Shown piece after piece: positions 56,270 to 64,000 of a stretch of 64,000 nucleotides of DNA. The stretch's first letter is position 1, and each line of letters begins with the position of its first letter. The notes under the pieces were generated by a model. It was not told where the DNA came from, ran no database searches, and saw only the letters and a list, made by a program, of their open reading frames with translations. The position numbers and the translations under genes are program-made. The stretch covers positions 30,303,541 to 30,367,540 of the forward strand of contig BTRK01000004.1 in NCBI GenBank assembly GCA_036245805.1, in the 5' to 3' direction. The stretch is from Pristionchus mayeri. Taxonomy: Eukaryota > Nematoda > Chromadorea > Rhabditida > Neodiplogasteridae.

Positions 56270-56875
56270 TGACTTTCTTAGTTATTTTGGCATCTATATT
56301 TTTACATCAAAGGATAAATTTTATCACGAGTTTTGGAAAGTATTCCGTAGTATTTCTTAGATTACTCTAGGAAGACCCTGAAAACCGTCTACGAAATCGA
56401 CCATCGAAACATATCTTCGCGTTCGCACACATGCACCCCGTTCGTCTCAAGATGAGCACAAGTCGTCTCTAAGTGGAGTGTGTTATCAAGTGTGTTGTGA
56501 AATTCTCTCCCCAAACACTCTCATTCCGATCTCTCTTTCGTAACTCATTTAAACGCGGTATAAATGAGGTTGCTCTATCAACTTGATCAAGTAATCACCA
56601 TATTTGTGTGTCAATTTTACCATCTCCGTCTTTTCCAATACTAAGACCTACGAGCTGAATTTTGAGGTGTCAACTTTTATCTTTCTTCTTATCTCGCTTC
56701 GTTTTGATAGCATGTGCAATTCGAGAGACGCTTATAAAATGAACGTTAGTACAGAAAGTCAACTGCTCTGTCGTTGATCATGTGCTCTCATACTCAATTT
56801 TGTATCTATCGTGGCTATTGTTTGCTCTACACTCACTGGCATTCGTCTTTCTATTGCCAATCTGTTCCGATTCAG
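56270..56875. other. Intergenic, upstream of the UGT gene
   Basis: AT-rich; contains a TATA-like site at 56733 and another at 56559. No coding exon seen. Confidence 0.5.
56733..56738 (+). promoter_or_regulatory. Candidate TATA box of the UGT gene
   Basis: TATAAA, about 140 bases before the UGT ATG; the start codon directly follows TTCAG, so the leader may be spliced or trans-spliced. Confidence 0.35.
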
Positions 56876-59800
56876 ATGCGAACTTTTCTCCTCTTACTGG
56901 GAATTGTAGTCGTTGCTGCAGCAGTCGGAAAGGCTGCCACTACTAACAATGACAAGTGAGTTAAGGCGTCTCTTGCTACAAACCCTGAAAATATGAACTT
57001 AATTTTTAGTTACGAACTCATGTGCTAATTTCAATTTTTAACAGTAAAAAACGAATACCACAGCTGCAATATCTTTCGAACAGTCCTTTGCTGATACTCT
57101 TTTTGCATTTTCCCGTTTTTTACCATGAGCATTTCAGAGTATCATCTTCTATCGAAGAGGTGCCGAAGATAGTCTCCGAACAGAATGTAACTCATGCAAA
57201 GAAGCTCAAGATCGCACTATTCGCTCCATACCTGGCCAACAGCCAAGTGAGTCAAGGGTAAATTCCACATTTGACTATATGGGTTGCTTACGGATCGATA
57301 CTCCTGCAGGTACTGTGGAACAAGCGAGTAGGAATTAATGAAGGCCGGCCATGATGTCACCATCTATCGTACGTGATGGAAATTTAGGAACGTATACCGT
57401 GCAATTTCCAAAAATATCACGTTTCGTGGATTACGGTGAATTTTCATTTTTACGAGTTTTGCTTTTTTGCATTCTTTTTTTAATATGCGTTTTCATAAAA
57501 CGGATGGGTTTTTGCACGGAAATATGGCTAGAAATGTAATAAATGCTCGTGAAAAAACCATGAAATATTGACGAAATAGTGCTAAAACCCGGTTATGGCT
57601 ATTTCGTCAATATTGCATAATTTTCGCGAGCTTTTATTGCATTTCTAGCCATATTTCCGTGCAAAAACCCATCCGTTTCATGAAAACGCATATTAAAAAA
57701 AGAATGCAAAAAAGCAAAACTAAAAATACAAATTCACCATAATCCACGAAACATGATATTTTTGGAAATTGCAAATTTTTTTTGGAAATTTTTTGGAAAT
57801 TTTTGGAATCATCACGTACGATACGCCATGTATTTGTACGAGGTCAAGATCCCCAAGGTCGATATCGACCCAAGGATCAGAGGTGAGCTTTCGTGAATCG
57901 ATAATTCTAAAGCTTTTCCTCAGTGGTTCCTGTGAACGGGTCGTGCGGTCTGGATGGAGAGGGAATAGTCAGAGATCAGGCTAGTATGGCATTCAAGGAT
58001 ATTCCTGTGTGGAGTAAGGAATTCAGAGAGATGATGGGCAGATTCCTCGAGATGTACAAGTCGTGCGATGGTGAGAAATGATATTTGAAGGAATTCATTT
58101 ATAATTTAGATTTTTGCTCTCAAATTTACCTAAATTTAACAATTGCAAGATCAAAAGCCTATATAAAATATTTCATTTCAGTGTTCATCAAGAACAAAGA
58201 GTTTCTGGCCCATATCAAGAATAGTCATTACGACATCGCATTCACTCACATGTACAACTTCTGCCCCATCGGAATCATCCACCAGACGAGTGCGTTTCAA
58301 TTTATGATAAGTTCTTTATTTCGTCAATTCAATGTTTGGCATTGTGGAGTATACCTAGGTGTAAGTTTGCCATTCAGAGATCCCAACCTGGGTATGGCTA
58401 AACTCCGGTGCCCTGATGGATTTCATTGCCGAGCTAATGGGAATTCCTGTTCCGCCTTCATACTGCGTTCGTGAGTACATATTATTTACAATGATTTTAT
58501 GTTCTCGTTTTGAGAGTGACAATGGAACGGATCTTATCTGTAGATAGATGGTCTTTAAATCTAAAAAAATAAATGTGTGCGTCAATAACATAATTGAAGC
58601 GGCTATGATGGATGCTGGGGAAAAGTTGACTTTCACTGAGCGAGTAAAGTCATTCATCGGCCATCTATTCTCGAAGCTCATCTGGAGAAGGTCCCATATT
58701 CCTGCTGATTTTTTTTGTGTCCTAAACAGTCAATCGTCGTAGGCATGTCAAGGCATTTTAGCTTCTCATTTGGTTATTCTCTCGAAACAAATGAGGCTGT
58801 AGCATGACAACCGACAAGGAGACAGCCCTCTTCCGCGCCGAATTCGGGGAGGATTTCCCCGATCTCGCAGATCTCGCAGCTAAGGTCGGTCACAGAAGAT
58901 GATCTTTGAACTCTGATTTTCATATCGCCAGGCTCCCCTTGTTATGGTGAACTCGAACGAGCTCTACGATTTCGCTCGTCCGACGCTTGCGAAGATCGTT
59001 AACATTGGAGGTGTAGGCATCAAGAGCAAGGATGCCAAGCCGCTCAAACCGGTAACATTTAGAACGCAATCATGTTCAATTCTGTACTGAAACAAAAAAT
59101 ATTATCGAGATATTTGACTATTATAGGAGTTTGCTGAGCGGGTCGATAAAGCTAAGGCTGTGGTTGTGATGTCTTTCGGATCCATCGCGCCCATGTATCT
59201 CATGCCCGATCAGTGAGTTCATGTTCCACCATGGATCGAGTGGATTAAATATTTTGCAGCTGGAAGGAGGCCTACTTCCACGCATTCGCTCAATTCCCTG
59301 ACGTCCAATTCTTCCTTCGATACGAGAAACCCGAAGAGATTGCTGATGTTCTCCCTCCCAATGCATACGCTGCCAAGTGGCTGCCGCAGACTGATCTACT
59401 ACGTTAGTGTAATGAAGTTGTCGTGACTTTAGTCACATTCTAGTCTTTAGTCTTTAGTCTTATGTCACTTTAGTAAAAAGCATTTTCGCCGATTAAAGGC
59501 TCTTGCAGAGAACCCGAAGACACTCGGTCTCATCTCGCACGGAGGCTACAACAGCGTGCAAGATGTCCTCCATGCTGGCGTTCCCATCCTTGCCACTGGA
59601 TTATTTGCAGAACAACCCAAGTTAGAGAGCAATTGCAGCCGTACAACAACAGTATTTATATTTATTAGACAATTCAAAAACACCGACGTAAGAACGATAA
59701 AATAATGTTAACAATTCCAGGAACGCTCACCTCGTGGAGCGACTAGGAATGGGCATCAACCTGCACAAAACGGCTATTAGCAAGGAGAATGTGGTGGCTG

Positions 59801-60255
59801 CCCTCAAAAGACTCATAGAGGATAAGAGGTAAGCTTAATATGAGACACGTCATCGAATGTTTAGTGCAAATGCTTTGCCATCTATGAATAAAGTTTCTCA
59901 TTCAGTTTGAAGGCGAATGCTCAACGGCTGAAGTCAATGATAGCAACAAAGCCAATTCCTGCTGAAACCCTCCTCGTGAAGTGGACTGAGTTCCTCGCAC
60001 AGAATAAGTAAGTCCCATCCTGATCTTCTGAATAAATGTCGTAACGAAATTACGGTATCAGACAACTAGACAACCTCGTTCCCTACGGGACGGAGCTTTC
60101 CTTCTTCGTATATCACTCTCTGGACGTCATCTTCTTCCTCTCGATTGTTCTTCTCACTCTTCTCACTCTCCTTTTCCTCATCATTCGCTGTTTCGTCAGA
60201 TGCTGCGGGTTCTGTAAGAAGGAACGAATAGATGAGAAGAAGAAGAACCAATAGA
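56876..60255 (+). pseudogene. UDP-glucuronosyl/glucosyltransferase with two lesions in an early exon
   Basis: Signal peptide MRTFLLLLGIVVVAAAVG, then KLKIALFAPYLANSQ. The next exon should read on through LWNKRV and MKAGHDVTIY, but these are in different frames (indel near 57330). The exon is then interrupted by a 455-bp palindromic element at 57367. Downstream everything is intact: AMYLYEVKIPKVDIDPR, IPTWVWLNSGALMDFIAELM, APLVMVNSNELYDFARP, VVVMSFGSIAPM and WLPQTDLLENPKTLGLISHG. GYNSVQDVLHAGVPILATG (the sugar-donor signature), a C-terminal membrane helix (VIFFLSIVLLTLLTLLFLII) and a basic tail ending KKKNQ follow. The enzyme would conjugate sugar to small lipophilic compounds in the ER lumen. 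With two independent lesions it is probably inactive here, though recently so. Confidence 0.88.
57367..57821. mobile_element. 455-bp palindromic TA-flanked element inside a UGT exon
   Basis: TCGTACGTGAT at 57367 and its complement ending at 57821 lie between TA dinucleotides (57365-57366 and 57822-57823). The two halves are near-complete inverted copies meeting around 57592 (for example AATATTGACGAAATAG on the left and CTATTTCGTCAATATT on the right). Removing the element and one TA joins GTCACCATC-TA-CGCCATG in frame as VTIYAMYLYEV. No AG acceptor exists at its 3' border, so it cannot simply be spliced out at its edges. Confidence 0.9.
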
Positions 60256-60607
60256 TTTAAGAAATATTTAGGCTAACCTCGTATTCGCAAGATGAACATG
60301 AGCCACAGTGGTGGATTTTCGTATGAATCATTCATTTTCGGCAAAAAATCGGCCGTTTCTATTGTTCACAATGAAATTCGCCCGACATATTGTGATTACT
60401 TGATAAATTTAGACCTTTATGGAACTATAAGAATCCGAATCTTGAGACGATGACACATCCTTCGAATCCACTTATAACTCTCTGGTCACTCTCCAGTCAA
60501 CGGTGTTTACTGAAACTGCCCGAATATCGAACACTTTCCTCCGAGATAGCATCATCCTTCGCCCCTCTTCCATGAGAGGGACTATTCTCCTCGTTTGACT
60601 CTTCCTA
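60256..60607. other. Intergenic, no gene seen
   Basis: Between the UGT stop and the next small gene; short ORFs only. Confidence 0.5.
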
Positions 60608-61261
60608 ATGTTCCCTTCTGCTCAGTATTGTGAATGGTGGGAAAGCGAAGAGTTCGCTCGCACTCTCATCTCATTCTTCATGGTACTCACTTCTGTTCCC
60701 ATCTTACAATTATTATCACTTGTTTTCAGGATCAACACATGATGTTGATGAATTGTGACCCCTTCGACAAAGGTGCTCTGTTTCTCATTGTAAGTGTGTC
60801 TCCTGACTGCACATCTCATCAAATTCCCCTTGAGATCCTCGCTCTTTTCCGTCTCCTTCAAGACTCTTTCTCCTCTGCGCTTCTTTTCTTCTCCTCTTTC
60901 GGATATTTGTTGACGACAATATTACTGCGTCGAAACTACCGATATGTCTACGTGTTTCAAGACCAGAATGTTGCCACAAAGAAGGTGATTTATCGATTTC
61001 AAGCCAACCACGTGGAAATGGTGTTCCAGATCAATACCACCCTATCGATCATGATCGTGCATTCGATAGTCCACCTCTATCTCGCATCGACGGTGCGAAT
61101 TATCGTGAGTGATTTACTTTTTCATTGTTTTATTGCTGCTAATTCTTCAGTTCTTCGATTTGCACGTTTCACTGATGACGTTTCTGCTGTGGAGATATCG
61201 ATGGGAGATCGGGAGACCGGAGAACAACAGGGAACAACTGAGATTCGCAGAACGAGGGTGA
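60608..61261 (+). CDS. Small multi-transmembrane protein, unidentified
   Basis: Four or five exons: MFPSAQYCEWWESEEFARTL, MNCDPFDKGALFLI, a Leu/Phe-rich segment (LLQDSFSSALLFFSSFGYLL), RNYRYVYVFQDQNVATKKV, HVEMVFQINTTLSIMIVHSI and HLYLASTVRII, and FFDLHVSLMTFLLWRYRWEI ending RFAERG at TGA 61259-61261. Three or four membrane helices with short loops and a basic, charged tail. I do not recognise the family; it resembles nematode-specific four-TM or partial seven-TM proteins. Confidence 0.6.
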
Positions 61262-61393
61262 TATTCTATCCCATGAACAGCTAATTTTTATCCGCAATAA
61301 TTTGTTGACGCGTCTTTGATAAAGCCAAATATCCCTAACCAATTATACGAAAATTCTTCGCAAATTCTTATTCTTTATTCACCAACATTTTCT

Positions 61394-61723
61394 TGTAACG
61401 AGAGTGACACGATGAGGAGGCTAGGTGGTATTGTGTCTCGGGCGAGCTTGTGCTGTGGGAATTTGTGGCATTCCTGTGTTATGTTTTTTTTAAATTTTAG
61501 AATACTGGACTGCAAAAGAATGAATCATTTTTATGAGGTGTCGGTAAGGGAAACGGTGGCATGGTTCCTTCTGATTTGGGAAGTAGTTCCAGAGCGTTAG
61601 GGAACGAGTGACACATGATGGAAAAAAGATGTAGGCATTACATACGGCCACGCATCCCCCACCCTACAAGCTCGCCTGAGCCAAAATACCACCTAACCTC
61701 CTCATGACGTCACTCACGTTACA
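61394..61723. mobile_element. 330-bp inverted-repeat element (MITE)
   Basis: TGTAACGAGAGTGACACGAT at left and the complement of TGTAACGTGAGTGACGTCAT at right. The arms continue through GAGGAGG, TAGGTGGTATT and GGCGAGCTTG. I could not identify a clean target duplication and there is no transposase. It lies between the small multi-TM gene and the epoxide hydrolase gene. Confidence 0.75.
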
Positions 61724-62100
61724 TGAAATTTTCTCTTTCACCATTTGCGTCGACAGATGCGGACAAAGATGCTACAGATGGAGTAATAAACCAGGAATTG
61801 ATAGAATATCCTTGCAATAGTTCAATTCAAGATCGTGATGATGCAGAATTCGCAAATCAGAGGACATCACACAAAATTTTGCTGATCGTTTTCACGATTC
61901 TTCGGCCAATACTAACAATAGAAATGTATCTTCTAAAACGTTTGCATTGTCTGTTGTGCGTCCCTTCTGCAAAAGTGTTGCACGAGCGAGAGATTTTTTT
62001 GCGATAATGTGAGCTAGTCCAAGGTCAACGAGAGTGTAGTTTGTAGCTACACCCACACGAGGAGAGAGATAACAGTGTGCTGGGTCGATAGAAGGGAGAG
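61724..62100. other. Intergenic, upstream of the epoxide hydrolase gene
   Basis: No exon with support; contains the 5' region of the hydrolase gene. Confidence 0.5.
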
Positions 62101-63910
62101 ATGGCTGGTGTCCTCTCTCGCCTCGCCAAAACAATCGCCTTGAAACTAGCGCAGTACTACTATTCATCCGCTGCTTTCCTCTATCTATTCTGGAGATGGA
62201 TCAGAACTGGAGGAGCCGCACTGACTTTCAAGGAGAGGCAAATGCCGAGGTATATTTCCTTTTCCCTTCTTCATGTTGATCTTTGATCCCAGGAAACTAC
62301 TGGACAACTACAACCACAAGTACATCCGCCTTCCTTCCGGTATAAACATGCACTACGTTGAAGCAGGTTAGAAAATCGTTCCTCTCTTCCCTCTCGATTT
62401 GGTATGAACCCTGAGTGATCCCGATCAGGTGACTCCTCCGCTCCCCTGATGGTCATGGTTCACGGCTATCCGGAGTTCTGGTACTCTTGGAGGTTCCAGA
62501 TCGACCATTTCAAGGATCGATACAGGTGTGTGGGAAATATCGCCAATCAACAACTGTTATCGGGAATTCGATCAAAATGCTACGCATTCACAATAAAGCA
62601 CGTTATATCACGTTATTTGGGAACTACTCTCGTTAATTGGGAATTAAGGAGTGGAATGTTTACATCAAGTAGAAAAGTGCGTAGATAATTATCTATGTAA
62701 GTCCATCTCTCCCCGATCTCAGAGTAGTGGCGATCGATCAGCGAGGCTACGGAGACTCGTCCAAGCCTCCGAACGTGAAGGACTACAGCGCGACTCTGCT
62801 GGCTCAGGATTTGGAAGATCTCATTCATGCTCTGGGTGAGTTAATGAGGATGCTTCGATTTTATTTGTGTTCTCATCAAATGTTTTCTGGCACAATTCCA
62901 ATCTGTTCCTTTTCCGTGCTCGGAAACTCCAAATTCGCTCGGATAATAATGGTTTTTGTAATATCGTTGTCTGCTTGAGGCTACAACTCGGCAGTGGTGA
63001 TGGGCCATGACTGGGGCGGGGCAGTCGCCTGGAGACACGCCCTCAAGTTCCCCGAGAGCGTCGACAGACTCATCATCTGCAATTGCCCCCATCCCGCAGC
63101 CTTCGGAGCTCTGCTGGCGAAGAATAAGAAGCAGCAGTCGAATAGTTGGTGAGTGGAGAAATGAAGAAGAAGAACGAGAAAGTGAAAGAACGCATAGAAA
63201 GAACGATAAACAACACGCGATCAGCATTGGGAAGTTTCAGGTACATGCTGTTCTTCCAGACTCCGCGAATTCCCGAAGCAACTGTTGCTGCTGATGATTT
63301 CCAGGTAAGAACCAGAATTTATTGAATTCATACTTTTCGAAATAAAGAAAGTTTCTACTGAAATCTTATTTTTTAACCGTTCCGTGCTCAGATGCTCGAG
63401 AAAATGTTCTGGAGCCGTGGATATGGGCTGAGAAACAAGGAAAACTTCACCGCGGAGGACATGGAAGCATGGAAATATTCCTTCAGCCAGCCAGGTATTT
63501 CTAATATCTGAACCTGGCGATTTCAGCGTTGCAGACACTTTGCGAAGCGCCATCAACTACTACCGATGCCTGTATCAGTTCCCTGACAAGGCAGACAGAA
63601 AGATCGGGAAGTGCATGGTGAAGACACTGATCGTGTGGGGAGAAGAGGATCTGGCACTCGTGAAGGAAGGAGCCACGCTCTCTGTTGAGGTTCGTTGAGC
63701 CTTTGTTCGGTTAATATCGCAGATATCGTTGTTCTCACCAGGCTAGGGCAATTAATAGTGAGAAGACAATAGCAATATTTGCAGTGGTGCGAAGACGCTA
63801 CTCTCCATTTCATTCCTGGAGCCTCCCATTGGGTTCAGCAGGACGAACCGAATCTCGTGAATAAGTACGCCGACGAATTTCTGACATCTGATTTGAAGTC
63901 CTCGATCTGA
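62101..63910 (+). CDS. Epoxide hydrolase (alpha/beta-hydrolase fold)
   Basis: Starts MAGVLSRLAKTIALKLAQYY with an N-terminal hydrophobic anchor (SSAAFLYLFWRW). Motifs follow: LPSGINMHYVEAG, MVMVHGYPEFWYSWRFQI (oxyanion HGxP), VVAIDQRGYGDSSKP, and VVMGHDWGGAVAW, whose Asp is the nucleophile. Next are LIICNCPHP, a cap region with YMLFFQTPRIPE, LIVWGEEDLAL (acid) and GASHWVQQDEP (catalytic His). It ends DLKSSI at TGA 63908-63910. The full triad and cap tyrosine region are present, so it should open lipid epoxides to diols, as in C. elegans ceeh-type enzymes. Exons are short with normal GT-AG introns; I saw no lesion. Confidence 0.93.
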
Positions 63911-64000
63911 TTCATTACCAAGCAAGCTTTTCACCTACTTCTTTGCTTGCTTGTATTGTAAATATTTGATAAAAGATATTATACCGAAATAACAATCTGA

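Overview
This is a gene-dense nuclear segment of a nematode genome, on the evidence of many short introns, Srd-, Str- and DMSR/Srw-like chemoreceptors, a UGT, an epoxide hydrolase, an initiator tRNA with eukaryotic hallmarks, and starts that directly follow TTCAG-type acceptors (compatible with trans-splicing). I cannot fix the genus; a free-living rhabditid or diplogastrid is plausible. Exon structures were read by eye from reading frame, splice signals and family motifs. There is a 500-N gap at 15179-15678.

Layout. 1-2.5 kb: no gene, but a ~400 bp imperfect direct repeat. 2.5-4.5 kb (+): a stand-alone P2X7 ballast-domain protein, then 127 bp later a THAP zinc-finger gene with a frameshift inside the finger. 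6.1-7.4 kb (-): Srd chemoreceptor. 8.4-8.9 kb (+): unidentified coding fragment. 9.5-14.2 kb (+): 14-exon fatty acyl-CoA reductase. 15.9-18.8 kb (+): cysteine-rich, Ser/Thr-rich type I membrane protein (copy A), whose paralogue (copy B) lies at 31.9-36.4 kb. Between them: a Str-like receptor (+), an F-box-like/two-TM protein (-) and a 7.3 kb gene of helical character (-). 36.6-39.9 kb: 5'-truncated RTE-type retroposon. 40.1 kb: initiator tRNA-Met (-). 40.5-41.6 kb (-): secreted acidic protein. 42.8-49.0 kb (+): protein kinase. 49.4-56.3 kb (+): peptide-type GPCR broken by an apparently intact Mutator-like transposon. 56.9-60.3 kb (+): UGT. 60.6-61.3 kb (+): small multi-TM protein. 62.1-63.9 kb (+): epoxide hydrolase. 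FAR, UGT and epoxide hydrolase are lipid and xenobiotic enzymes; the receptors are environmental sensors.

The most striking content is mobile DNA. At least ten inverted-repeat elements with clean target-site duplications sit in introns, in one another and in coding exons. They include a complete MULE with 9-bp TSD and TIRs built from a reiterated 14-mer; a mariner whose third catalytic Asp is Gly, nested in a palindromic element inside an intron; a retroposon with 11-bp TSD split by a foldback element whose removal restores its frame; three elements nested or abutting in a kinase intron; and a palindromic element inside a UGT coding exon. Five inferred introns use GC donors. I found no convincing new multi-gene system; the best leads are the MULE, the P2X7-ballast/THAP pair and the element-driven gene breakage.
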